DNA of 64,000 nt from Clostridiales bacterium (lineage in GTDB: Bacteria > Bacillota > Clostridia > Lachnospirales > Lachnospiraceae): positions 1 through 64,000 of the forward strand of contig JAMPHY010000003.1 in assembly GCA_023663185.1 (NCBI GenBank), given 5' to 3'. The position numbers and the translations under genes are program-made. This document shows positions 7,306 through 15,044 of the stretch, piece after piece. Under the pieces are notes generated by a model, which did no database searches, was not told where the DNA came from, and saw only the letters and a program-made list of their open reading frames with translations. The stretch's first letter is position 1. Each line of letters opens with the position of its first letter.

Positions 7306-8247
7306 TTAACGACTGGGATAAATAATTTCTGTTGATGTGAATGTATCATTGGCTGAAACATTAATATGTCCGCTGCTGTCAACGGCATACTCTTTGCCAT
7401 AAACAGAAAATGTATCTCCCTCTTTATAACCAATTTCTATCCAGTTGATGTTGTTCAAATTTTTTATTTCTGCGTCAACATTCATGGCTTCACCGGATTC
7501 CTGCAATATATAGGTATGTTTTCCGGCACCTGCATCTATGGAAAAGAAGCCCGGTGTAATACCGACTTTTTCACAGGTCGATAAAACCTCATCTCTGCTA
7601 TATCCCCACAAGTCTTTTCCCTGCACCAGACATGTCAGAATATTCCCCGCCTTCCGCATTTCCCACTTATAATTTATCCCCTTTTGGTTTGTATTCTCTG
7701 ACAGTAACGACTCCGAAGCCGCCCAGCCAATTTTCCCATTATTGACAGTCCATGCGTATCGGCTGCCGCTTGATGTTGTCCACGAATAATAACTTTTATT
7801 ATTTAGAACCAAAGAATTGTTTATAGCACGAATGCCTGACAGTGAGCTTGTGTTAATCTTCGGCACCGCATAATTTGGCACTACCTGACTGCTACCATTA
7901 TAATCAAAGGAAATGACGCCATAATCCTTAAAATTCGGATTATAACCGCAGGAAACATTCTCACCGAAGTTAATTGCAACCAAAATGGCGTTTGAATTAT
8001 TATAGTTTGCAAAATAAAATGACAACTCACTTGCAGATACATTTGCGCCTTTGTCTATCAATGCAGCTATGGATTCTTTTGAAAAGCTCCTTGCACCACT
8101 GGAAATGCTCAGACTATCGTGCCCGCTGCTGCCCGTTTTCGATAATATCTTAATTGCCTGCTGCTGTCTTGCTATTTTAACCGCTGATTTGGAATGAGGC
8201 TGTGGTTTATGCACTCCATTTACGCCTGTTAAATCTGTTTTAACCAT
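7306..8247 (-). CDS. Hypothetical 313-residue protein, Ser/Asn-rich
   Basis: An unrecognised protein beginning 'MVKTDLTGVNGVHKPQ'. An early motif 'GHDSLSISSGARSFSK' resembles the 'DQVTISQEGRDRLE' segment of the protein at 9545-10189, which may point to a common export or docking signal in this island. The middle is rich in Ser, Asn, Tyr and Trp ('KSYYSWTTSSGSRYAWTV'), a beta-structure composition. The C-terminal part has 'GKEYAVDSSGHINVSAND'. There is no classical signal peptide. GGGAGG 7 bases ahead supports the start. It ends 23 bases before copy 4 of the DUF6033-like family and is likely co-transcribed. Confidence 0.7.
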   Translation of the reverse strand: MVKTDLTGVNGVHKPQPHSKSAVKIARQQQAIKILSKTGSSGHDSLSISSGARSFSKESIAALIDKGANVSASELSFYFANYNNSNAILVAINFGENVSCGYNPNFKDYGVISFDYNGSSQVVPNYAVPKINTSSLSGIRAINNSLVLNNKSYYSWTTSSGSRYAWTVNNGKIGWAASESLLSENTNQKGINYKWEMRKAGNILTCLVQGKDLWGYSRDEVLSTCEKVGITPGFFSIDAGAGKHTYILQESGEAMNVDAEIKNLNNINWIEIGYKEGDTFSVYGKEYAVDSSGHINVSANDTFTSTEIIYPSR

Positions 8248-8341
8248 TTTCGCCCTCCCGCTGCTCTATAATCGTTTCAAATAATATGTAAAAATACATT
8301 TTATAAACCTCTCTGCAAAATTATGTGTGAAGAAACACTAC

Positions 8342-9022
8342 TTATGCTTTTAGGTCGAAACCTGCTACTGTCAGCGCAGATGTACCTGCTGAAATATCAG
8401 CCGTATCTTTTCTGTCTGCACTCAAAGCACTTGCGGTATATTCGTTCGTATATATCCTTGCTTCGACAACAGCTTTTCTCTCTGCTCGCTTTTCTTCTGC
8501 CTTTTTTTCCGCCCGTTTCTTTTCTACCTTTTTCTCCGCCCGCTTCTTAGCTGCTTTTTCTTCTAAGATTTTTCTTTCCTCTCGCTTTTTCTCTAATCTT
8601 TCTTTTTGTTTCTTTTCCGTATTCTGTGTAGTTGAACTTTGTTTTGTACCGCTGGTTCTTGTCATACCGCCGCAAGTAACGGAAACATTCCCATCGGCAT
8701 CCATCACAGCCGTGACACCATGTATAACTGCGTTATCTGCCTTAGCTCGTGCAAACATATTATTTTGTCCCGAAACTACACCGCTTAAATTAAACTCCAC
8801 TTTTTTTGCAAATTCCGGATCATTTGCCATTTTCTCCAGACATTGACTGGAAAGATTTAATACAACTTTATTTTCATTTCCACTCATAAGACTACCGCTT
8901 GTATTAAAAGTAATTTTCGGAAACTTTTTGCACAATTTCTCAAAATATTCTTGTACATTGTCTTTGCTACTTGTTGTTACATAGTTCTGATAATAATTTT
9001 CTCCAATTCCGCTAACGCTCAT
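8342..9022 (-). CDS. DUF6033-like paralogue, copy 5
   Basis: A 226-residue protein starting 'MSVSGIGENYYQNYVTT', almost the same N-terminus as copy 2. It has 'KVVLNLSSQCLEKMANDPEFAKKVEFNL' and 'VMDADGNVSVTCGGM', matching the core of copies 1 and 4. A very basic helix of 'KKRAEKKAEEKRAERK' type covers about residues 145-180. The C-terminus ends FDLKA. The ribosome site and leader (AAGGAGGACATAAAAAATG) copy those of copy 2. No secretion signal is visible. Confidence 0.75.
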   Translation of the reverse strand: MSVSGIGENYYQNYVTTSSKDNVQEYFEKLCKKFPKITFNTSGSLMSGNENKVVLNLSSQCLEKMANDPEFAKKVEFNLSGVVSGQNNMFARAKADNAVIHGVTAVMDADGNVSVTCGGMTRTSGTKQSSTTQNTEKKQKERLEKKREERKILEEKAAKKRAEKKVEKKRAEKKAEEKRAERKAVVEARIYTNEYTASALSADRKDTADISAGTSALTVAGFDLKA

Positions 9023-9044
9023 TTTTTATGTCCTCCTTATGTTA

Positions 9045-9572
9045 TCAGCACTTTTTCATAATATCTGACAAAATGCTTACTGCTGTTCCTTTTTTGTAGT
9101 TTATATTTTCATAGGCAGCCAAAAACTTCTCTCTAGCCTGTTCCATGATTTCTACTGCGGTTTTCTGATATTGTGTATCAGGCATTTGAACTCTATCTTG
9201 TGTCTTTACTTCATTTTGAGAATCATTTCTACAGAAATACCATGAACTGTCTGGATTTTCAAAGGCTTTATTGGTTTGTTGACAGGTAATATATCCTTCT
9301 AAATTTGCCAACCTCATCTTAAAGGCTTCGTTAAGTCCGGCTAAATCTTCGTCAAGTGTCAATGACCTTTTCCCCGTAAGTTCGTAAGAAACTTCACGAT
9401 TTCCATTTTCATGTTTTTCTACGATTTCATTATAACGGGTTTAGTATGTATCCATTATAGATTTCATCACATCTTCCACATTATAATTTCCATCTTTTAA
9501 CGTCTGACTGCTAATGCTTCGCATTGCTGTGTAGTGTTCCCAAGCTACTTCATTTGTATAAGTGTATCCAAT
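9045..9572 (-). pseudogene. Hypothetical gene broken by an in-frame stop
   Basis: A 105-residue open frame (9362 to 9045) begins 'MTLDEDLAGLNEAF', but the same frame stays open and protein-like further upstream: 'EHYTAMRSISSQTLKDG' and 'VEDVMKSIMDTY', then one TAA codon at 9441-9443, then 'TRYNEIVEKHENGNREVSYE' leading into the 105-residue part. This looks like one gene with a nonsense mutation, and its 5' end is lost at the junction with the gene at 9545-10189. The MTLDED frame has no good ribosome site. If the stop were a sequencing error the gene would still lack a start. Function unknown. Confidence 0.65.
9304..9334. repeat. Direct repeat C, copy 1 (about 31 bp)
   Basis: Codes for 'LNEAFKMRLAN' in the broken gene. 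It is repeated at 10214-10245, on the far side of the gene at 9545-10189, with one mismatch and one inserted base. Confidence 0.75.
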
Positions 9573-10189
9573 TTATCTTTTACAGCCTGTTTTGCAATTT
9601 TATCCATCTCATCTACTGTCTTGGTTCCGCCAGATGAAGCCAGGGCATACGAATCGTTCAGCGCCACATTGGAGCCGGTAAACATCGCCCAAAGCTGATG
9701 ATGTGTCCACTGTCTCTCCTGCTTCGGCATACTGGGATCAAAATAATCCGACCAGTCGCATAAATATTTTCCAGAGATAAACGTCAGACTATCAATTGGA
9801 GCGGAAGCAGCTTCTTTATAAGCCTCTGCATAATAGGCTTTGATAGTATCTTCCTGTTCTTTCAACTGTCCTAAATAAGATTCAAAGTAGGTTTTTCTAG
9901 CGATTGAACCATCAGGATCAACTTTCCGGTAATTATCAACCTCAAGCTTGGTCTGGTTTTCACTTTTCCATGTCTTAAGCATATCCATGAAATCTTCTCT
10001 TGTCATGGCTTCAAACTTTTCCACTGTCTTATCCGCCAGAACTTCTAAACGGTCACGTCCTTCCTGAGATATTGTGACCTGATCTCTGTTAGCGGCATGA
10101 GCCGCCATATTTTTATCCTCTGCTGTTGCAAAATGGATAGCTCTCATAGAAGAGAAGCGAGAATGTTCAGAATTTAATGTAATGTTCAT
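9545..10189 (-). CDS. Hypothetical 214-residue protein
   Basis: Begins 'MNITLNSEHSRFSSMRAI'. Contains 'RDQVTISQEGRDRLEVLADK', a helical region with many Lys and Glu, and a C-terminal part 'HHQLWAMFTGSNVALNDSY' ending 'KDKLDTLIQMK'. No signal peptide, membrane segment or known motif. The start is chosen by CAGGAGG 6 bases ahead; a longer frame from 10228 includes a remnant of the neighbouring broken gene and is not used. It is bracketed by repeat C, so it may have been inserted into or recombined with the broken gene. Its 3' end overlaps that gene's open frame. Confidence 0.65.
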   Translation of the reverse strand: MNITLNSEHSRFSSMRAIHFATAEDKNMAAHAANRDQVTISQEGRDRLEVLADKTVEKFEAMTREDFMDMLKTWKSENQTKLEVDNYRKVDPDGSIARKTYFESYLGQLKEQEDTIKAYYAEAYKEAASAPIDSLTFISGKYLCDWSDYFDPSMPKQERQWTHHQLWAMFTGSNVALNDSYALASSGGTKTVDEMDKIAKQAVKDKLDTLIQMK

Positions 10190-10213
10190 AAAAACCTCCT
10201 GTGTTCTGTGACT

Positions 10214-10245
10214 ATTTGCCAACCTCATATTAAAGGCTTCGTCTA
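10214..10245. repeat. Direct repeat C, copy 2
   Basis: Near copy of 9304-9334, reading 'LDEAFNMRLAN' on the minus strand. It is not part of an intact gene and looks like leftover coding sequence. Confidence 0.75.
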
Positions 10246-10260
10246 ATCGTATTCTTAATT

Positions 10261-10335
10261 ATTGTTTCGGAGTTTAATTTCATGAACTAAACAGATATGT
10301 AATGAATTGACCTTTTTATGCTACGAATATTTCCC
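10261..10335. repeat. Direct repeat A, copy 2
   Basis: Partner of 2539-2613. The first 53 bases are identical. Confidence 0.85.
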
Positions 10336-10347
10336 TTAAAAATCAAA

Positions 10348-10374
10348 CAAGAGAAAGCGCTTTACTTTCCCTTG
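10348..10374 (-). terminator. Terminator after the AlbA_2-type gene
   Basis: On the minus strand, CAAGGGAAAG pairs with CTTTCTCTTG (10 bp, one G-U pair) around a 7-base loop. A broken T-run follows. Confidence 0.6.
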
Positions 10375-10396
10375 CATAATAATTTTCCTTGCTTGC

Positions 10397-11724
10397 CTAT
10401 TCGTGAAGTTCCCAATAACCATATCGCTTGCCGCCCTTACGCTCTACTACCCCTCTACCCTTCAACACTTCCAAACCTCTCTGAATAGTTCGCCTGTTAA
10501 CAGATAGCTGTTTTGCCATTTCAGTAGTTGTAATAGATGCATTTTCTTTAAGCAAAGCTAATATTTTAATTTCCATTGTGACATCTTTTGTGACATTTAG
10601 GGCTTTAAAATCTGATATTCTGGCACTTTGAAGTGCTGAGAATTTTACCATAATATCTTCGCCATGAATAATATACTCTGGTTCTTCCGCCCCAAGATTT
10701 TTGCAGGCATCTCGGATTTTCTGAATGCCGCGTCCCCAGCTTTCAATATAACCTGCACGATAAAATACTCTTGCAATATCTGGATTATATGGCTTTGATA
10801 CATGAGTTCCTAAAAGGGTTTCTGCCGTCCAGCCAAAAGGCAACGTACTACAGTTGCTGATATACATAGCATCATCTTCAATACGTATCTGTAAGGAACA
10901 TTATCAGCCCAATTGCAATGGATTAGTGCATTATAAACAGCTTCACGCACAGCATCACGTGCAAAAGGATAAGTCTCCACTCGTGTTTCTTTGTAATAAG
11001 AAATTGCCGCTTTCAAATATTTCAGATAAATAAGGTCAATCACCCTGTCTGCTAAAATAATCAGAGAACCATGTACTTCATCCTGATATAATAATTCGCT
11101 GCCCTCAAATCTGCCTATTTTCACATAACATCCACTAATCACTTTTTCCGGTTTTCGATAAAAACACATTGCACCTGCGCGTTTAAGCTTTCCATCTGCT
11201 ATTAAGTTCAGTTTTTCTAACAGTTCGGCATCCGCAATATTCAAATCTTCTTTTGACATTCGTCCGCTTCGCAAAGCTTCCCTTCTAAAAATATCAAAAC
11301 TCTCCCTGTCCAACTCATTAATCCCAATATCAGATATGGTTGCGGCATCCCATTTTAATCCTGTCTTTGTCATTAAAAAATTAGTCAGTACATTTCCCCT
11401 GAGCATCTGCTTTGTACTGCCGCTTCTATAATGATATTCTCCATTGTAGTTTACAGGAAAAGACCATGGTTCAACTACAATCTCAATGTAATCCAATCCT
11501 CCTTCTGTAAGAAGGTTCACATCTGCCATAATTCCTAATTTATTTTGAATCTTATTAGGGATATCCTCCATGAGATTCTTAGAATTATTAACTCCAATTA
11601 TCGTTCCGTCATCCCGTGCTCCAATATATATTTTACCTCCCTGCGCATTGGCAAAGCCACATATCCATTTAAGATATTCATCACGCCATGACTCTTTCCA
11701 CTCTATATTTTGACTTTCTGCCAT
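10397..11724 (-). pseudogene. AlbA_2-domain ATP-binding regulator, frameshifted
   Basis: Two frames together encode one protein of about 440 residues. The first (11724 to about 10890) starts 'MAESQNIEWKESWRDEYLKW', the AlbA_2 (Schlafen-like) nucleic-acid-binding domain, with 'GFANAQGGKIYIGARDDGTI'. It continues through an ATPase-like segment 'DAVREAVYNALIHCNW'. The second (to 10397) continues with 'MYISNCSTLPFGWT', 'YIESWGRGIQKIRDACKN' and a C-terminal winged helix ('SITTTEMAKQLSVNRRTIQR'). Near 10889-10893 one base is missing: adding one would restore 'VPYRIRIEDDAMYIS'. Proteins of this class are putative transcription regulators, often next to mobile or defence genes. Start from GGAGG 8 bases before ATG 11724. 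A sequencing error cannot be excluded. Confidence 0.8.
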
Positions 11725-11801
11725 CTTATGAGCCTCCACTCTTTAAATCGAATTGTATTTCTTATCTACTTTATACTCCTGCTTTTAATTCGCGATGAAA
11801 C

Positions 11802-13295
11802 TCATGACTGTATCCCCTTTTTTCTTCTCTTATCAGCATACATCATCTGGTCGGCAGCATCGCGGAAATTTTCATTCTCTAACAGGCTGTAACCGATGGC
11901 ATAACTGATTGGAACCGCACACTCCTTATTGTAATCTTTACATAGCTTTTCCAAATCACAGATAAAAGTCTGCGCATCCTTCTCATACAAAACGGCAAAC
12001 TCATCTCCGCCCTGACGATAAGCCCTGCCTTCCTCTCCGGCAGCGTCCGTAAGCATAACGGCAAAATCCTGCAGCAGTTTATCACCTGCAGAATGTCCGA
12101 TGGTATCGTTTACGATTTTTAAATTGTTCAAATCCGCAAGTAAATAACTTAGCGATTTATTTTCCTGTTGGTTTGCCAAATCACGCTCTAGCGCATTACG
12201 ATTATAAATATTAGTCAAATAATCAATATAAGCCAGACGGCTTCCGGACTCCGTGCAAAAAGAAATAATATTACGCATGCAGCTATACTTCGTATCAACA
12301 TCACTACCTGTCAGAAGTTTCGTCTCGATACTAATATTTTCCGAACCATACTTATCCTCTATTTTCTGTTTGATTTTCTCCAATGCCGCTGCAAGCCGCT
12401 CTTTCGCACTACCACTACCTATAAATACCACGCCGTTTTCGCCTGTCCTATATCCATACAGACGATATTGTTTTAATTCTTTATAAATATCATTTAGAAT
12501 CAGCACATCTTGTTTCCAATCCATGCTGTTCTCCGTTTTGCAGAAACACAGCACCGCTGCAACAATTTTCTGCTTTTCAAAATCATGGTCTTCTAGTACA
12601 GTTTCAAAAGCATATTGGTTGAACAAGGCAGTTTTCTCGTCCAGATATTTTGCCACATTCTCATTGCTAAGTATCAAGCCCAAAAGGATAAGCGTCGAGC
12701 ATACCACCACCAGCAGCGTTTCCGGAATCATCATCTGTATCAGCGCAGTAACAACAAAAAGCGGCACGGCAAGTATGATTGCAACTCTTTTTTCCCCATC
12801 TAAGATTTTCCAATAGCGCAGGCAGTAATATAAAATCAATATCAGATATATCACTAGGCTTCCATACAGCGCATACGCCTTCGCCCCCAGAGAATACGCG
12901 GTCGTGTTGCCCTGTACATAGGTAATTGGCAGTATGAAAATGCCAATAGTAGACAACACCAAAGGCAGACTATGTAAAAATCTCGTCTGTTTGGAGAATT
13001 TCAGATTTGCTTCCAAATAGCTCCGCATATATAAAAATAATAGAAAAACAAATCCCAATATAGACAACAAATAAACAATGTGCACCGCCAAATTCACAAA
13101 TTCAGGCACTATATCCCTATTATTTACCGTACAGAGCGTAATCAAGTCAAAAGAGGAATTGAGTAACGCCACAATAATAAGGCATTGAAATATTTTCGTT
13201 GACTTAATCGGAATATGCGGCTTGCGATAATAAAAGCTAACCATATAAATTGTAAATAAAATACATGCAATCGGTGTCTTAACTAAAGCTAACAT
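11802..13295 (-). CDS. Membrane-bound diguanylate cyclase (GGDEF)
   Basis: A 497-residue protein. The first about 220 residues hold six or seven hydrophobic segments ('IACILFTIYMVSFYY', 'YLLSILGFVFLLFLYM', 'LVIYLILILYYCL', 'LLVVVCSTLILLGLIL'), a sensor-like membrane domain. A GAF-like linker follows. The GGDEF domain fills about 345-497: 'DYLTNIYNRNALERDL', then 'LADLNNLKIVNDTIGHSAGD' and 'YRQGGDEFAVLYEK', so the GTP- and metal-binding residues are intact. No RxxD inhibitory site is seen before GGDEF, so product inhibition may be absent. It should make cyclic di-GMP. ATG at 13295 is preferred to a TTG at 13319; AGAGGAG lies 11 bases ahead. Confidence 0.9.
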   Translation of the reverse strand: MLALVKTPIACILFTIYMVSFYYRKPHIPIKSTKIFQCLIIVALLNSSFDLITLCTVNNRDIVPEFVNLAVHIVYLLSILGFVFLLFLYMRSYLEANLKFSKQTRFLHSLPLVLSTIGIFILPITYVQGNTTAYSLGAKAYALYGSLVIYLILILYYCLRYWKILDGEKRVAIILAVPLFVVTALIQMMIPETLLVVVCSTLILLGLILSNENVAKYLDEKTALFNQYAFETVLEDHDFEKQKIVAAVLCFCKTENSMDWKQDVLILNDIYKELKQYRLYGYRTGENGVVFIGSGSAKERLAAALEKIKQKIEDKYGSENISIETKLLTGSDVDTKYSCMRNIISFCTESGSRLAYIDYLTNIYNRNALERDLANQQENKSLSYLLADLNNLKIVNDTIGHSAGDKLLQDFAVMLTDAAGEEGRAYRQGGDEFAVLYEKDAQTFICDLEKLCKDYNKECAVPISYAIGYSLLENENFRDAADQMMYADKRRKKGIQS

Positions 13296-13494
13296 ATCGG
13301 ACTGCACTCCTCTCTGCAAATTATCATCTTTTAATCTTATGATTTGAGTTGCACAAAACCTATATATAATTATATTTGTTATACTGTTACTGTGTCAATT
13401 GCCAAGTTATTTATGCAGATATACTTTCTTAAATATTGCAAGATACAAAGATTTCAAGTTGTAGTTTTCAAGTATCAGCCTAAAATATAAAAAA

Positions 13495-13518
13495 GGAAAA
13501 TTATTAAATAAATTTTCC
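13495..13518 (-). terminator. Terminator of the three-gene cassette
   Basis: On the minus strand GGAAAATT and AATTTTCC form an 8-bp perfect stem with an 8-base loop, followed by six T residues. It lies about 40 bases past the stop of the gene at 13558. The rest of 13296-13557 is AT-rich and shows no gene. Confidence 0.75.
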
Positions 13519-13557
13519 CCATGAAATAGTAGCGTTGTAAACTTGCAAATATTGTTT

Positions 13558-13947
13558 CTATACTTGCCTGACTTCCGGTTCATAAACTACAACATCCGAA
13601 CTATCCGCCAAAATCAAGGCTTTTAACTGCCCCAGTGGAACTTTATCTTCATTTTCAAAAATTTCTGCATGATAGACATTAAATGATGTTTCCGGAATGA
13701 CAGCCATATTGTTATCAATACATACTTTAGCTCCAACTTTTACTAATCCTTTAAATCTTCTATCGAAACGCTCTCTAAATGTTTTAATAATTACTTCTTC
13801 ATTTCTGCCCCCGTCTCTGTCTACCGAAACACCATCATCCTGTTTAAAAAGAGCAGATGTTGGTCTCCCGTTTTTATCCATAGAATCCGGCTGGGATCTT
13901 TTTATTACTCTATATAGCATTTCATTTCTCTGTACTGTTTCTTCCAT
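13558..13947 (-). CDS. Hypothetical 129-residue protein, third gene of the cassette
   Basis: Reads 'MLYRVIKRSQPDSMDKNGRP' from residue 10, then 'TSALFKQDDGVSVDRDGG', a block of conserved appearance with a Ser-Val-Asp-Arg-Asp core, and ends 'ILADSSDVVVYEPEVRQV'. The motif RPTSALFK...GVSVDRDG looks like a real family signature, but I cannot name it. No membrane segment or signal. It overlaps the gene before it (13922-14482) by 26 bases, which implies coupled translation. ATG 13947 has GGAG about 17 bases ahead, so ATG 13923 (MLYRV) is an alternative start. Last gene before the terminator at 13495-13518. Confidence 0.7.
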   Translation of the reverse strand: MEETVQRNEMLYRVIKRSQPDSMDKNGRPTSALFKQDDGVSVDRDGGRNEEVIIKTFRERFDRRFKGLVKVGAKVCIDNNMAVIPETSFNVYHAEIFENEDKVPLGQLKALILADSSDVVVYEPEVRQV

Positions 13948-14482
13948 AAAAATTATCTACGATCTCCTTAATACGATTATCTTCTGAATCTGTTAATTCT
14001 AATTCTATTGCATCTGAATATATCCTTTTAGGAACTTGCAAACACATAGTCTTGTTTTCAAAAATTTCAAATTCCAAATAACTTCTATCACTCAATTCGT
14101 ACTGAAATTGTATACTGCTTCTTCCTGTTGGACAAATTAACGGTTGTACAGAAAGCGTTCCTACTATTCTTTCGCACTTATCAATTAACATACTGGAAAA
14201 AGGCTTTGCTCCATATCCATTCCAGTCAAACGGTAAACTTTCTATATCACGCAATCGTTTAATACTCTTAATAACTTCTGGTTCCATAAACAGTAATCCA
14301 CTTCTGCCATTGTAAATAAATATCACAATAGATTCCATAGTTTTACTCATACTATAGCTTATACTATTTCCAATATTCATACTACTTTTTAAAATTTCAG
14401 AATATGTATTATTAATATTTACTTCATTACTACTTCTAAAAAAATTAGCATCATTTGATAGTCTTACGCAATTTGTTACCAT
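13922..14482 (-). CDS. Hypothetical 186-residue protein with W-G-x-GAKP motif, second gene of the cassette
   Basis: The N-terminal 60 residues are Ser/Asn-rich. The core is 'SLPFDWNGYGAKPFSSMLID', followed by 'PLICPTGRSSIQFQYELSDR' and 'YLEFEIFENKTMCLQVPK'. The pattern W-(N/D)-G-x-G-A-x-P, then a P-T-G/S segment and an L-E-x-E-I strand, recurs in uncharacterised bacterial proteins as I recall, but no function is known to me. No signal peptide. It starts 3 bases after the stop of the gene at 14486-14887 and overlaps the next gene by 26 bases, so the three genes form one tight operon. Confidence 0.7.
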   Translation of the reverse strand: MVTNCVRLSNDANFFRSSNEVNINNTYSEILKSSMNIGNSISYSMSKTMESIVIFIYNGRSGLLFMEPEVIKSIKRLRDIESLPFDWNGYGAKPFSSMLIDKCERIVGTLSVQPLICPTGRSSIQFQYELSDRSYLEFEIFENKTMCLQVPKRIYSDAIELELTDSEDNRIKEIVDNFYGRNSTEK

Positions 14483-14485
14483 ACC

Positions 14486-14887
14486 TTATTCATTCTTCCC
14501 TTTTGCAAATATATAATATTCACCCATGCTTGTTCCATCTAATACTATTTCTGTTGAATATAAACCTGACTTCTTAAAATTAACGTTTTGCAATCCTGCC
14601 GCTATATTAATTCCCTTCTGTTCATCAGGCAAATTACTATTTCTATCTTTTTCATATAATACTATTGCATTATCAATCCCTGCAATCACTTCTTTCTCAG
14701 GATCTTTAAACTTAACGACAAAAGAATGCTCTCCTTCGGCAATACCCAGCAATGTAAAACTAATAGAAAAAGAAAAAAGCCCTGGAATATATTCTGGAGT
14801 CATAGCATTTAATATTCCCACTATATCAGTTCTTCCATCCACTGTATCAACATTCAAAGAATACACAAAATTTTTAATTTCTGCCAT
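14486..14887 (-). CDS. DUF6941-like protein, first gene of the cassette
   Basis: A 133-residue protein: 'MAEIKNFVYSLNVDTVDGRT', 'VGILNAMTPEYIPGLFSFSI', then a strand-rich middle ('HSFVVKFKDPEKEV') and 'GLYSTEIVLDGTSMGEYYIFAKGK' at the end. This layout matches what I recall as DUF6941, a small all-beta domain of unknown role often found in cassettes of accessory genes. Ribosome site AAGGAG 8 bases before ATG 14887. It heads the operon with 13922-14482 and 13558-13947. The upstream 100 bases hold the ppdK terminator, so it must use its own promoter. Confidence 0.65.
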   Translation of the reverse strand: MAEIKNFVYSLNVDTVDGRTDIVGILNAMTPEYIPGLFSFSISFTLLGIAEGEHSFVVKFKDPEKEVIAGIDNAIVLYEKDRNSNLPDEQKGINIAAGLQNVNFKKSGLYSTEIVLDGTSMGEYYIFAKGKNE

Positions 14888-14990
14888 AATAATGCTCCTT
14901 AATTATTCTTGCAAACTTATCTTTATATTAGCATATTTTTTCAACACCCTAACATTTTCATAATCCATGTCCAAAAATAATATTATAATA

Positions 14991-15035
14991 AACAACAATC
15001 TATCAAAGTATGTTATATATTGATAGATTGTTGTT
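14991..15035 (-). terminator. Terminator of ppdK
   Basis: A 16-bp perfect inverted repeat (14991-15006 with 15020-15035) and a 13-base loop, ten bases past the ppdK stop. It is AT-rich, followed by a T/A-rich stretch, and could act on both strands. Confidence 0.75.
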
Positions 15036-15044
15036 ATATCAATA

